From Flaviaestuariibacter flavus (GTDB lineage Bacteria > Bacteroidota > Bacteroidia > Chitinophagales > Chitinophagaceae): DNA of 64,000 nucleotides. The stretch's first letter is position 1. Every line of letters begins with the position of its first letter. Below the pieces are notes generated by a model. It was not told where the DNA came from and searched no databases. It saw nothing but the letters and a program-made list of their open reading frames with translations. Of this stretch, positions 25,129 through 33,125 are shown one piece after another. The position numbers were made by a program, and so were the translations under genes. The stretch is taken from the NCBI RefSeq assembly GCF_004337505.1, contig NZ_SJZI01000042.1:434001-498000 (forward strand). Direction: 5' to 3'.

Positions 25129-25773
25129 ATGCTCACGGTTCAGACCTTCACCTTCAACCCGGTCCAGGAGAACACATATGTGGTCTACAACGAAAACGGG
25201 GACTGTGCTATTATCGACCCGGGCTGTTATTTCGCTTCGGAAGAGCAGCAACTGGCCGATTTTATTGCCACTAACGGCCTCCGGCCCGTGCTTTTGCTCA
25301 ACACGCACTGCCACCTCGATCATATTTTCGGCAACCGTTTCGTGGCCGCCAGATGGGGGCTGGAGCTACACCTGCACCGCGGCGAAGTGCCCGTGCTGGA
25401 GCGTGGCCCCGCCTCGGGCCAGCTGTGGCAGCTGCCCTTTGAAAACTACGAGGGTCCTCACCACTACTTCGACGAAGGCGACGTGCTTCGCCTCGGCGAC
25501 GATGAGCTGCACGTGCTCTTCACTCCCGGCCATTCGCCCGGCCACGTGGTGTTTTATGTGCCGGCCCAGAAGTTCGTCATCGGCGGCGACGTGCTGTTCA
25601 ACGGCTCCGTGGGCCGCACCGATCTCCCCGGCGGCAACTTCACCCTCCTCGAGGAAAGCATCCGTACCAAACTCTACACGCTCCCCGAAGACGTGATCGT
25701 CTACCCGGGTCACGGTGATACCACCACGATCGGGGATGAGCGGCGGGATAACCCGTTTGTAAAGATGCCCTGA
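25129..25773 (+). CDS. MBL-fold metallohydrolase (glyoxalase II-like)
   Basis: 214 residues. The metal-binding motif THCHLDH is near residue 61, followed by His in FTPGHSPGHVVF (near 138), Asp in GGDVLFNGSVGRTDLPGG (near 157) and His in VYPGHGDTTTIGDE (near 194). The GRTDLPGGN and the closing NPFV are typical of the short glyoxalase II / YcbL group that hydrolyses S-lactoylglutathione or related thioesters. Bacteroidota lack glutathione in many cases, so the true substrate may be another thioester. Monocistronic, divergent from the OM protein gene with 77 bases between. Confidence 0.93.
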   Translation: MLTVQTFTFNPVQENTYVVYNENGDCAIIDPGCYFASEEQQLADFIATNGLRPVLLLNTHCHLDHIFGNRFVAARWGLELHLHRGEVPVLERGPASGQLWQLPFENYEGPHHYFDEGDVLRLGDDELHVLFTPGHSPGHVVFYVPAQKFVIGGDVLFNGSVGRTDLPGGNFTLLEESIRTKLYTLPEDVIVYPGHGDTTTIGDERRDNPFVKMP

Positions 25774-25778
25774 AACAA

Positions 25779-25878
25779 CCGCAGAACAAGGAACAAGGAA
25801 TGTCCAAATAAGAAGGGAAGTCTGAACTCAGACTTCCCTTCAACTTTCTGCGGTTCCTTGTTCCTTGTTCTGCGGTTG
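25779..25878. repeat. Nested inverted repeat (possible bidirectional terminator)
   Basis: Outer arms CCGCAGAACAAGGAACAAGG and its complement (25857-25878), inner stem AAGGGAAGTCTGA with TCAGACTTCCCTT around 25815-25842. It follows the MBL gene directly. Confidence 0.75.
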
Positions 25879-25909
25879 CCTTTTTCACCGGCGAACTACC
25901 TGCCCGCTG

Positions 25910-25980
25910 CCCGCCAAAGGCGGTTCAGGGTCCCCGACCCGAATGCCAACGGCGACACGGCCGCCATCCGGGGGCTTCCT
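25910..25980. repeat. 71-bp module, copy A
   Basis: Begins CCCGCCAAAGGCGGTTCAGG and ends GGGGGCTTCCT. It aligns without gaps to 35466-35536 with 9 mismatches (about 87 percent identity), same orientation. CCGCC-AAA-GGCGG is a small hairpin within it. Confidence 0.8.
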
Positions 25981-26050
25981 GTCAAGCCATTTTTTTAACG
26001 CTAACTGCCTGATAAGCAAGCACCTGTCCCTGCAATTTTTTATTTCATTT

Positions 26051-26218
26051 CGGCGCTGTCCGATGCCATTTCGGCATTGTCGGGTGCCATTGAGGCGTTG
26101 TCCGGTGCTGTTTCTGCGCTGTCCGATCGCGTTTCGGCTCCGTTCGATGCCTTTTCGGGGCTGCACGTTTGCGTTTCGACCTTGTCCGGTGCCGTCGCGG
26201 CCCGGTTTGCTGGGGTAG
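26051..26218. repeat. 21-bp tandem array, eight degenerate units
   Basis: Period exactly 21 bases: unit starts at 26051, 26072, 26093, 26114, 26135, 26156, 26177 and 26198. Consensus is close to CGGCGCTGTCCGATGCCGTTT. Translated on either strand it gives a seven-residue repeat, for example PKRHRTE-type on the minus strand. It ends 32 bases from the flippase stop. Confidence 0.85.
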
Positions 26219-26249
26219 ACCTGCCGGATCCGGATGTTTTTGAAAGGAC

Positions 26250-27788
26250 CTATTGCGTCCGGGGGGCGGGACTCGCGGCCGGACCGCGGAAGTAGCGGCC
26301 CACCAACGGGAGCTTTGCAAATTCCTTGCGTTCCACGGTGAGCAGGAAGCCGCCGAAAAGCCCCAGCAGCAGGAGGCCGAAGGCGCGGTTGATCCACTCG
26401 TTGAGGCCGATGGCGTTGAAGGCGGTCTGCAACCCGAAGAGCGCTACCGTGATCACGAAGTAGGCGATCAGCTTCTTGGTAGGGTAGGGCACGCGGTAGG
26501 CTTTTTGCCCCCAGCTGTAAGAGACGGCCATCATGGTACCATAGCAGAAGAAGGTGGCCCAGGCGCAGGCATAGTAGCCGAAGCGCGGGATGAAGAGGAA
26601 GTTGATGACCAGGGTGATGGCCGCGCCGATGAGGGTGATCCAGGCGCCGGCGCCGGTCTTGTTGGAAAGCTTGTACCAGATGGACAGGTTGTAATACACG
26701 CCGAGGAACATATTGGCCAGCAGCAGGATGGGCACCACCCCGAGGCCGACGCGGTAAGGCTTCGCGATGAAATGCCCCCAGATGTCGAGGAAGAGCGCCA
26801 CCACCAGGAACATAAAGCAGATGACGATCACGAACAGCTTCATCACGCGGGCGTAGGTGCGGCGCGGGTCCTGCCCCTCGCGCTGGGCCTGCTTGAAGAA
26901 GAAGGGCTCGGCGCCCATGCGGAAGGCCTGGATGAAAAGAGTGATGAGGATCGAAAGCTTGTAGCAGGCGCCGTAGATGCCCACCTCGGCGAGGCGCGCT
27001 TCCTCGGTGGGGGCCGACGACAGCTTGCCCAGCATGATGCGGTCGAAGGTTTCGTTGATCATCCCCGCGAAGCCGGCCAGGATGAGCGGGGAGGAATACA
27101 CCAGCAGCTCGGTCCAGAAGCGCGGCTCGAAATGCCAGCGGAAGGCAAAGATGCCGCGCGCGAGAATGAGGAAGGTGATGCCCGCCTGTAGCAGGTTGGC
27201 GATGATGAGGTAGCCCACCTGGTAGTCGGGCCGGTAAAAGGCATGCACGAAGGAGTGCGGGTCCTGCTCGTAAAGGCGCGGGCAGTACGACAGGAAGAAG
27301 AAGGTGGCGCCGATGTTGACCAGGATGCCGAGGATGCGCACGAGGGCATATTTGCGCGGCCGCCCCTCGTAGCGCAGGCGCGCGAAGGCCAGGGTGGATG
27401 CGGCATCCAGCCCGATAATCAGCGCGCTGTAGGTGATGTATTCCGGGTGCTTGTCTACCAGCAGCAGGTGTGCCAGCGGCACGCGCAGCAGGATGAGCAG
27501 CGTGGTAAAAACGACGGTGGTGCTGAGCAGGGAGATGGAAGCCGTATTGTATACCCGCTCATGCTCCCCGGGCGTTTTGGCGTAGCGGAAGTAAGCCGTC
27601 TCGAGCCCGTAGGTGAAGATCACGTTGAGAAAGGGGATGGCGGCATAGAGCGTGCTCACCTCGCCATAGAGGCTTTTATCGAGCTTATAGGTGATATAAG
27701 GCACCAGCAGGTAATTCAGGAAACGCGCCGCGATGGAGCTGACGCCGTACCACATTGTCTGTCCTGCCAGTTTTTTGATCTCACTCAT
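26250..27788 (-). CDS. Oligosaccharide flippase family protein (Wzx/MATE-like)
   Basis: 512 residues with about 14 hydrophobic helices. The start SEIKKLAGQTMWYGVSSIAARFLNYLLVPYI (first 32 residues) is the classical polysaccharide-synthesis flippase opening, followed by YGLETAYFRYA. Other marks are GRPRKYALVRI, FDRIMLGKL and LGVYYNLSIWYKLSNKTG. These proteins flip undecaprenyl-linked oligosaccharides or similar lipids. No glycosyltransferases adjoin it, so the cargo is unknown. Promoter-like TACATTTG lies ten bases before the ATG with TTG 19 bases further upstream. The C terminus (GPAASPAPRTQ) ends close to the 21-bp array. Confidence 0.92.
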   Translation of the reverse strand: MSEIKKLAGQTMWYGVSSIAARFLNYLLVPYITYKLDKSLYGEVSTLYAAIPFLNVIFTYGLETAYFRYAKTPGEHERVYNTASISLLSTTVVFTTLLILLRVPLAHLLLVDKHPEYITYSALIIGLDAASTLAFARLRYEGRPRKYALVRILGILVNIGATFFFLSYCPRLYEQDPHSFVHAFYRPDYQVGYLIIANLLQAGITFLILARGIFAFRWHFEPRFWTELLVYSSPLILAGFAGMINETFDRIMLGKLSSAPTEEARLAEVGIYGACYKLSILITLFIQAFRMGAEPFFFKQAQREGQDPRRTYARVMKLFVIVICFMFLVVALFLDIWGHFIAKPYRVGLGVVPILLLANMFLGVYYNLSIWYKLSNKTGAGAWITLIGAAITLVINFLFIPRFGYYACAWATFFCYGTMMAVSYSWGQKAYRVPYPTKKLIAYFVITVALFGLQTAFNAIGLNEWINRAFGLLLLGLFGGFLLTVERKEFAKLPLVGRYFRGPAASPAPRTQ

Positions 27789-27798
27789 TGGGGGGAAA

Positions 27799-27828
27799 CA
27801 AATGTAATCGTGATTCGTGAATCGTCAA
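27799..27828 (-). promoter_or_regulatory. Promoter of the flippase gene
   Basis: On the minus strand TTG (27826-27828), 19-base spacer, then TACATTTG (27799-27806), ten bases before the ATG at 27788. It matches the Bacteroidota -33/-7 pattern. Confidence 0.65.
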
Positions 27829-27875
27829 TCGTGAATGCTGCGTGCGAAGCCGACGCGAGCCTTGTTGGGTAGGTA

Positions 27876-28050
27876 GCGAAGCGACGCGCAGCGTCATTGC
27901 GAGCGGAGCGAAGCAAACTCCCCGACCTGAAGACTGGTCCTCGACCGAGAGAGCTTTAGGTAGGAAATTCTTTTGGCTGCGGAGCACCCTGGGTAACGCC
28001 GGAGTTTGCTTCGCTACGCTCGCAATGACGGCCTCCGGCCGTCGCTTCGC
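27876..28050. repeat. REP/BIME-like element, copy 2
   Basis: Terminal inverted repeat GCGAAGCGAC / GTCGCTTCGC. Left subterminal hairpin GACGC-GCA-GCGTC (27883-27895), right hairpin GACGGCC-TCC-GGCCGTC (28027-28043). Inner arms TCATTGCGAGCGGAGCGAAG and complement enclose an 85-base interior shared with copies 3-5. Confidence 0.8.
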
Positions 28051-28080
28051 ATCGGGGCTCACGGTTCATGGCTCCCGCCG

Positions 28081-29118
28081 TCACTGCTTAAACCTCGGGT
28101 TATTCAAAAATGCCGTATCCGTCAGCGTATTTAGGAAATCGATCAGCCGGTCTTCCTCGGCAGCGCTCATGGGAATGCCGCCGGCCACCAGCGGGTCGGT
28201 GGTGGGGCCGCTTTGCACGCCGCCGCTGTAGTGGCGGATGTGAAGGCGCATATCGCTGAAGCGGCCGTCGTGCGCGTAGTAGCTGGTGAGGGCTACGTTG
28301 TGCAGGTCGGGGATGCGGAACTTGAGCGAGTCGGCCGGGTCGCCGGTGACGCGCATGCGGCCGTAATCGCGGAGCACCGGGTCGATGGGCAGGCCGATAT
28401 TGTAATAGCGGTTGCCGCTGATGAGGGGCTCCGCGTGGCAGGAGATGCACTTGGCGCGGAAGATGGCGTAGCCGGCCGCCTCCGGGCTGTTGAAGGTGGC
28501 GGCGCCGCGCCGCACGCGGTCGTACTTGCTGTCGGCCACTACCAGCGACAGCAAAAACTGCCGGAGGGCGTTGGCGATGCGCGGCCCGGTGGGCTCGGCG
28601 TTGCCGTAGGCTGCCCGGAAGAGGGTGCCGTATTCGGGATCGCCGGCGAGGCGGGCGGCGGCCGCTTCCATGCTGGCGGAGCCCATCTCCTGCGGGTGGG
28701 TGATGTGCCGCTCGATGACGCTGCTCAGGTCGCCGTACTGCCCGTCGAGGAAGTAGGAGCGGAACCAGGCCAGGTTGGCGAGGCCGGGCGCGTTGCGGAG
28801 GGTATGGGAGTTGCCGTAGCCGTGGCTGCGGTCGTGCTGGTAGGTGGTGAAAGCAGCAACCTGCTGGTGGCAGGAGTTGCAGCTGTGGGCGCCGTCGGCG
28901 GAGAGGCGGCCATCGTAAAAGAGTTTCTTGCCCAGCTGGAAGCCTTCTTCGGTGATGGGATCGGCATTGAAGTCGTAGGCGAGGGGCGGGAAGCCTTCAG
29001 GCACCACGAAGGGCACCGGGGTGAAGCTGAGCGCGCGGTCTTTGCCGCAGGCGCTGAGCAGGGCGCCGGCGGCTACCACCGTTGCCGTAATTATCGTAAG
29101 GAGGTTCAGGGGGCGCAT
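28081..29118 (-). CDS. Di-haem cytochrome c peroxidase family lipoprotein
   Basis: 345 residues. A lipoprotein signal peptide with GALLSAC (Cys24) places it in the periplasm, membrane-tethered. Two haem c motifs are visible: CNSCH near residue 80 and CISCH near 225. The peroxidase/MauG family marks are LGKKLFYDGRLSADGAHSC, the FRIPDLHNVALTSYYAHDGRF block and RHYSGGVQSGP. It could reduce hydrogen peroxide with electrons from small cytochromes, or oxidise other substrates like MauG; adjacent genes do not decide. ATG at 29116-29118. Next to the REP element at 27876-28050 downstream. Confidence 0.92.
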   Translation of the reverse strand: MRPLNLLTIITATVVAAGALLSACGKDRALSFTPVPFVVPEGFPPLAYDFNADPITEEGFQLGKKLFYDGRLSADGAHSCNSCHQQVAAFTTYQHDRSHGYGNSHTLRNAPGLANLAWFRSYFLDGQYGDLSSVIERHITHPQEMGSASMEAAAARLAGDPEYGTLFRAAYGNAEPTGPRIANALRQFLLSLVVADSKYDRVRRGAATFNSPEAAGYAIFRAKCISCHAEPLISGNRYYNIGLPIDPVLRDYGRMRVTGDPADSLKFRIPDLHNVALTSYYAHDGRFSDMRLHIRHYSGGVQSGPTTDPLVAGGIPMSAAEEDRLIDFLNTLTDTAFLNNPRFKQ

Positions 29119-29165
29119 AGTGTTTTTCGTAGCCCGAATCTAAGCGCAAAAAAGGAAGCGTGCCG

Positions 29166-29567
29166 TTAAAAATCACCGGGTCGCAGGCGGCGGCGGCCGG
29201 TCTTTTTCTCGGCGGTCTTTTTCTTCTGATCGATCCGCGCCTCGCGCACGCCGCGGGGCACCTTGGTGGCGATGCGCGGCTTCTTCTTGCGCAGCGCGCC
29301 TTCCACCAGCTCCTGCAGCTTGCGGGCGGCGTCGGCCTTGTTTTCCAGCTGGGTGCGGTAGGACTGTGCTTTCACCCACAGCGCGCCCTCGGCATTGATG
29401 CGGTGCGCCAGCTTTTCCTGCAGGAGGGCTTTCTGTTGGTCCGTTACCAGCTGCGAGGCGGCCACGGGCCACCAGGCGATGACGGCCGTCTCCACCTTGT
29501 TGACATTCTGCCCGCCCTTGCCACCGGCACGCGTGGTTTGGTATTGGAACTCGTTGCTCAGGTCCAT
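29166..29567 (-). CDS. arfB: Alternative ribosome-rescue factor ArfB (YaeJ)
   Basis: 133 residues. It has the peptidyl-tRNA hydrolysis motif TRAGGKGGQNVNKVET (GGQ near residues 18-20) and a basic tail (KKKTAEKKTGRRRLRPGD) that in ArfB enters the empty mRNA channel of stalled ribosomes. The lack of stop-codon recognition domains and the length exclude RF1/RF2. ATG at 29565-29567 is chosen since the frame upstream of it is repeat sequence. TATTTTTG (29572-29579) sits only four bases before the ATG, so the transcript should be leaderless. A REP element abuts this promoter. Confidence 0.93.
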   Translation of the reverse strand: MDLSNEFQYQTTRAGGKGGQNVNKVETAVIAWWPVAASQLVTDQQKALLQEKLAHRINAEGALWVKAQSYRTQLENKADAARKLQELVEGALRKKKPRIATKVPRGVREARIDQKKKTAEKKTGRRRLRPGDF

Positions 29568-29571
29568 GCGC

Positions 29572-29579
29572 CAAAAATA
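29572..29579 (-). promoter_or_regulatory. -7 promoter element of arfB
   Basis: TATTTTTG on the minus strand, exact match to TAnnTTTG, four bases before the ATG. No TTG at the -33 position; that position lies in the REP element. Confidence 0.6.
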
Positions 29580-29587
29580 CACGGAAG

Positions 29588-29762
29588 TGCGAAGCGCTTC
29601 CGTGTCATTGCGAGCGCAGCGAAGCAAACTCCGGATTTACGCAGGGTGTTCGAATCCAAAAGCATTTGCAAACTGAAGCTCTTACTAGCTGCGATCAGTC
29701 TTCATTTCAGGGAGTTTGCTTCGCTGCGCTCGCAATGACGGGCTCCGCCCGTCGCTTCGCAC
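29588..29762. repeat. REP/BIME-like element, copy 3 (inverted)
   Basis: Interior is in the opposite orientation to copies 2, 4 and 5. Right hairpin GACGGGC-TCC-GCCCGTC (29737-29753). The left hairpin is CACGGAAG...CTTCCGTG (29580-29604), directly against the arfB promoter. It lies between divergent arfB and dtd. Confidence 0.78.
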
Positions 29763-29796
29763 GCTGGTGCTATCTTCGCTGCTAGTAAACCACTCC

Positions 29797-30249
29797 ATGC
29801 GCGTCGTCATCCAAAGAGTCAGCGAAGCCTCCGTAAAAGTAGACGGACTTACCGTCGGCGCCATCGGCACAGGCCTGCTTGTGCTGGTGGGCATCGAAGA
29901 CGCCGACAGCACCGAAGACGTGCAGTGGCTCGCCGCCAAGATCGCGGGCCTGCGCATCTTCAGCGACAACGAAGGCCTCATGAATCTTTCGCTGGCGGAC
30001 ACCGGCGGCGGCATCCTCTGCATCTCGCAGTTTACCCTCCATGCGGCTACAAAAAAGGGCAACCGGCCTTCCTTTATCCGGGCGGCCAAGCCGCCGCACG
30101 CGGTGCCGCTGTACGAAGCCTTTGTGAAAGAGCTGGAATCGGTGCTCGGCAAGAAGGTGGAGACGGGCGTCTTCGGTGCCGACATGAAAGTGGCCCTCAT
30201 CAACGACGGCCCGGTGACCGTTATCATCGACACCAAAAACAAGGAATGA
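29797..30249 (+). CDS. dtd: D-aminoacyl-tRNA deacylase
   Basis: 150 residues, the standard Dtd length. [17 protein letters not shown] begins at ATG 29797. The catalytic SQFTLHA motif (near residues 77-83) and the cross-subunit NxGPVT motif ([10 protein letters not shown] near the C terminus) are both present. It hydrolyses D-amino acids from mischarged tRNA (Gly from tRNA-Ala as well). It is the first gene of a tight three-gene operon: its stop overlaps the globin ATG by ATGA. The upstream element is a REP copy, so the promoter is close to or inside it. Confidence 0.97.
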   Translation: MRVVIQRVSEASVKVDGLTVGAIGTGLLVLVGIEDADSTEDVQWLAAKIAGLRIFSDNEGLMNLSLADTGGGILCISQFTLHAATKKGNRPSFIRAAKPPHAVPLYEAFVKELESVLGKKVETGVFGADMKVALINDGPVTVIIDTKNKE

Positions 30250-30629
30250 AGCGGGACATCGAAACACGGAAAGATATCGAGGACGTGCTGACGGCTTTCT
30301 ATGCCGATGCTTTTTCGGATGACCTCATCGGGCGCTTCTTCACCGAGGTGGTGCCCCTCAACCTGGAAACGCACCTGCCGGTGATCGCCGACTTCTGGGA
30401 GTCGATCCTTTTCAACACGCCCTATACCAAGAACGTGATGGCGGTGCACCAGCACATTCATCACCTGTCGGCCATCCGCAAGGAGCATCTCGACCGCTGG
30501 GTGCAGCTTTTCACGGCCACGGTGGCGGCGCGCTTCGAAGGCCCGCGCGCCACGCTTCTGCAGCAGCGCGGGCGCTCGGTGGCCACGCTCATGGACATCA
30601 AACTCAATCACCCCAAAAAAGGAATATGA
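30246..30629 (+). CDS. Group III truncated haemoglobin
   Basis: 127 residues. The two-on-two globin fold is inferred from [22 protein letters not shown] at the N terminus and the proximal-histidine helix [16 protein letters not shown] (His F8 near residue 81). Group III hallmarks are the [13 protein letters not shown] segment and the His-rich HQHIHHLS between the C/E helices. Group III trHbs bind oxygen or NO, with poorly known roles in stress. ATG at 30246 overlaps dtd and its stop overlaps the next ATG, both by four bases. This puts it in one transcript with a tRNA deacylase and a MazG-like enzyme. Confidence 0.92.
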   Translation: MKRDIETRKDIEDVLTAFYADAFSDDLIGRFFTEVVPLNLETHLPVIADFWESILFNTPYTKNVMAVHQHIHHLSAIRKEHLDRWVQLFTATVAARFEGPRATLLQQRGRSVATLMDIKLNHPKKGI

Positions 30630-30955
30630 CCCTTCAGGAGGCACAGCAGCAGGTAGACCAGTGGATCCGCACGACCGGCGTGCGCTATTTCAGCGAGCTC
30701 ACCAATATGGCCATTCTTACCGAGGAAGTGGGCGAGGTGGCCCGTCTCATGAGCCGTCTCTACGGCGAGCAATCCTTCAAGGAAAGCGACAAGGGCAAGG
30801 AGCTCGGCGACGAGCTGGCCGACGTGCTGTGGGTGCTCATCTGCATCGCCAACCAGACGGGCGTGGACCTCACCGCGGCGCTCCAAAAGAATTTTGAAAA
30901 GAAAAGTATCCGCGATGCAAGCCGGCACAGGGATAACCCGAAGCTGCAGGGATAG
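30626..30955 (+). CDS. MazG-like nucleotide pyrophosphohydrolase
   Basis: 109 residues of the all-alpha NTP pyrophosphatase superfamily. The metal-binding signature EEVGE (in LTEEVGEVARLMS) is followed by KELGDELADVLWVLICIAN, the second E-x2-D motif. Such small MazG-like proteins hydrolyse noncanonical or excess dNTPs. It closes the three-gene operon with dtd and the globin. ATG at 30626 overlaps the preceding stop by four bases. A REP element follows at 30967. Confidence 0.92.
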   Translation: MTLQEAQQQVDQWIRTTGVRYFSELTNMAILTEEVGEVARLMSRLYGEQSFKESDKGKELGDELADVLWVLICIANQTGVDLTAALQKNFEKKSIRDASRHRDNPKLQG

Positions 30956-30966
30956 GTCTCTGGTAG

Positions 30967-31140
30967 GCGAAGCGACGCGCAGCGTCATTGCGAGCGAAGC
31001 GAAGCAAACTCCCCGACCTGAAGACTGACTGTAGCCGGCAGAAGTTTCAATTCGCAACTTCATTCGGCAACGATCACCCCGCGTAAATCTGGAGTTTGCT
31101 TCGCTTCGCTCGCAATGACGGGCTAACGCCCGTCGCGCAA
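30967..31140. repeat. REP/BIME-like element, copy 4
   Basis: Left end GCGAAGCGAC with hairpin GACGC-GCA-GCGTC; right hairpin GACGGGC-TAAC-GCCCGTC (31117-31134). Interior shares CCGACCTGAAGACTG and CCCGCGTAAATC with copies 2 and 5. Confidence 0.8.
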
Positions 31141-31240
31141 AGCGTCGCAAATTCCGCCCTCGTCCCTTTTTCGGGCCGCTTCGTCACAATGCGCCCGCAA
31201 TGCCCGGAAAGCCGCGCTAACATTGTGTTTTAATTACGCC

Positions 31241-32290
31241 ATGCAACGCTACCTCAATTACCTCGCGCGCCCGGAAAACCACATGCTCGCCCGCAACGGC
31301 GCCGCCGCCCTCCTCCTGTTCATCACCAGCCTCCTGCTGCATACACATATCCGCGGTGATGGCGGTGAGGTGATGGTCCTCTTTGGAGTCCTCTTGCCCT
31401 ATGCGATCCTGCAGTACACGATTTCTTTCATGTACCTGCTGCCGCTCGCGCACCGCCGCCGCCGGCCCTTCTGGACCTATATGGTCATGGTGGGAGCGGT
31501 GCTTGTAGTGACCGCACTCCCCTTCGGTCTCCTTGTCTACACCATCAGGCAGCACGACGATGACGCATTGGCCTTCACAGTGGTGAATGCCGCCATCAAC
31601 TTTTTCGGTATGGCGCCGATCACGTTTTATTTCTACCGACGCAGCCGCCGCCTCGAGAAAAAGGTGGTGCACCTCGAAAAGGAACTCGGCCAGTCGGAGG
31701 CCGGACTTGATTTCCTCCGCTCGCAGATCAACCCGCATTTTCTTTTCAACGCGCTCAATACGCTTTACGGGCTGGCGCTCAACGAAGGCGCCGAGCGCAC
31801 CGCCGGCGGCGTGCAGATGCTCGGCGATATGATGCGCTTTATGATGCAGGAAAATCTCCAGCCCGAGATCGATCTCGCGCGCGATGTGGAATACCTCGAG
31901 CACTATATTTCCCTGCAGCGCCTGCGCACCGAAGGCAATGGCGAGGTGCAGGTGAGTCTGAACATCGGCGCCACGCTGCCCGGACTGCGTATCGCGCCGA
32001 TGCTGCTGATACCGTTTGTGGAGAACGCCTTCAAGCATGGCGTGTCGTACCGCGAGCCCTCCTTCATCAAGGTGCTGCTGGAAGAAAAGAACGGCACCCT
32101 CTTCTTCGACGTGCACAACAGTGTACACGAGAAGCCCCACGACGACCCCGAGCGCTACAAGAGCGGCATCGGCCTCGAAAACGTACGCCGCCGCCTCGAA
32201 CTGCTCTACCCCGGCCGGCACCAGCTCTTCGTGCGCGGCACCGAAAAGGAATTCTTCGTGCACCTTTCCATTGACCTAACTTCGAAGTGA
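31241..32290 (+). CDS. LytS/YehU-type sensor histidine kinase
   Basis: 349 residues. Four predicted N-terminal membrane helices (for example AAALLLFITSLLLH and FWTYMVMVGAVLVVTALPFGLLV) are followed by a short coiled coil (RLEKKVVHLEKELGQSE). The His_kinase signature LRSQINPHFLFNALNTLYGLA holds the phospho-acceptor His near residue 168. The ATPase N box is LLIPFVENAFKHG and the G box GIGLENVRRRLELLYPG. ATG at 31241 is preferred over an upstream TTG. It overlaps the response regulator by TGATG. The signal is unknown because the sensor part is purely membrane-embedded. Confidence 0.94.
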   Translation: MQRYLNYLARPENHMLARNGAAALLLFITSLLLHTHIRGDGGEVMVLFGVLLPYAILQYTISFMYLLPLAHRRRRPFWTYMVMVGAVLVVTALPFGLLVYTIRQHDDDALAFTVVNAAINFFGMAPITFYFYRRSRRLEKKVVHLEKELGQSEAGLDFLRSQINPHFLFNALNTLYGLALNEGAERTAGGVQMLGDMMRFMMQENLQPEIDLARDVEYLEHYISLQRLRTEGNGEVQVSLNIGATLPGLRIAPMLLIPFVENAFKHGVSYREPSFIKVLLEEKNGTLFFDVHNSVHEKPHDDPERYKSGIGLENVRRRLELLYPGRHQLFVRGTEKEFFVHLSIDLTSK

Positions 32291-32985
32291 TGACACTCCC
32301 CCTGATGAAAGCCATCGCGGTGGACGACGAACGCCTCGCCCTCGACATCGTGAAGGCCCATGCCGCCAAGGTTCCGTTTATGGAATTGAAAGCAACCTTC
32401 ACCGATGCCTTCGCGGCACTCGAGTACCTGCAGCGCGAGCCCGTAGACCTGCTGCTGCTCGACATCAAGATGCCCGATATCTCGGGCATCGACTTCTTCA
32501 ACAGCCTGCGGCAAAAGCCGCTGCTGATCTATACCACTGCCTACACCGAGCATGCCGTAACTTCTTTTGAGATGGACGCGGTGGACTACCTGCTCAAACC
32601 CTTTTCGCTCGCCCGCTTTCTTAAGGGCTGCAATAAAGCCTACGAGCTGTTCCGCTTCCGCGGGGCGCCGGCGGCGGAGCACATCTTTATCAAGACCGGC
32701 TATGAGAGCGTGAAGGTGGCGCTTGACGAGATCCTCTACCTCGAGGCCTCCGGTAACTATGTAACCTTTGTGCTGCCGGGCCGCTCGGTGCTGTCGCGCA
32801 GCACGATGGCCGAGGCCGTGGCGCAGCTCCCCGCGGGCCGCTTTGTGCGCGTGCACCGCTCTTTCGTGGTGGCCGTCGACAAGATCGACAAGGTGGAGCG
32901 TGTGCAGGTAACGCTGGGCAAGAAGGTGATTCCGGTCAGTGAGGGCTATGCCGGGGCGCTGGCCGCGGCGATCGGGCGGGGCTGA
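32290..32985 (+). CDS. LytTR-family response regulator
   Basis: 231 residues. Receiver domain: acidic pocket VDDERLA, phospho-acceptor Asp in LLLLDIKMPD (near residue 57), Thr in YTTAYTEHAV and Lys in YLLKPFSLARF. The C-terminal LytTR DNA-binding domain starts near 130 (IFIKTGYESVKVALDEILYLEASGNYV in part) and ends with GRFVRVHRSFVVAVDKID, typical of Bacteroidota LytTR regulators. ATG at 32290 overlaps the kinase stop; an alternative ATG at 32308 (MKAIAVDDE) would be equally natural for the fold. No target genes evident nearby. Confidence 0.94.
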   Translation: MTLPLMKAIAVDDERLALDIVKAHAAKVPFMELKATFTDAFAALEYLQREPVDLLLLDIKMPDISGIDFFNSLRQKPLLIYTTAYTEHAVTSFEMDAVDYLLKPFSLARFLKGCNKAYELFRFRGAPAAEHIFIKTGYESVKVALDEILYLEASGNYVTFVLPGRSVLSRSTMAEAVAQLPAGRFVRVHRSFVVAVDKIDKVERVQVTLGKKVIPVSEGYAGALAAAIGRG

Positions 32986-33009
32986 TGCGACATGCAGCCG
33001 GGGAGAAGG

Positions 33010-33115
33010 AACGCTGATTCCGCAAGGGGAATACGCTGATCTGTTATGATGTTTTATGATTGGCTTGCGCACGCAATCTTATCTGCGCAAATCATAAGGA
33101 TCATAAAAGATCTGC
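33010..33115. repeat. Inverted repeat after the LytTR gene
   Basis: TTATGATTGGCTTGCGCA (33054-33071) pairs with TGCGCAAATCATAA (33087-33100). Low-complexity ATCATAA motifs surround it. It lies between convergent genes and may terminate transcription. Confidence 0.45.
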
Positions 33116-33125
33116 GGCCTTTCTC

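Larger units (their letters stand above)
25774..26249. other. Repeat-built intergenic region between convergent genes
   Basis: No gene. It contains a nested hairpin (25779-25878), the 71-bp module (25910-25980) and the 21-bp tandem array (26051-26218). The two open frames through it encode only repeat-derived peptides. Confidence 0.7.

Noticed and set aside
27781..28062. Short frames reading through ATTGCGAGCGAAGCG repeats (peptides with SLRAQRS or RCARND)
   Set aside because: They come from the REP-like element, appear at every copy and lack independent support.
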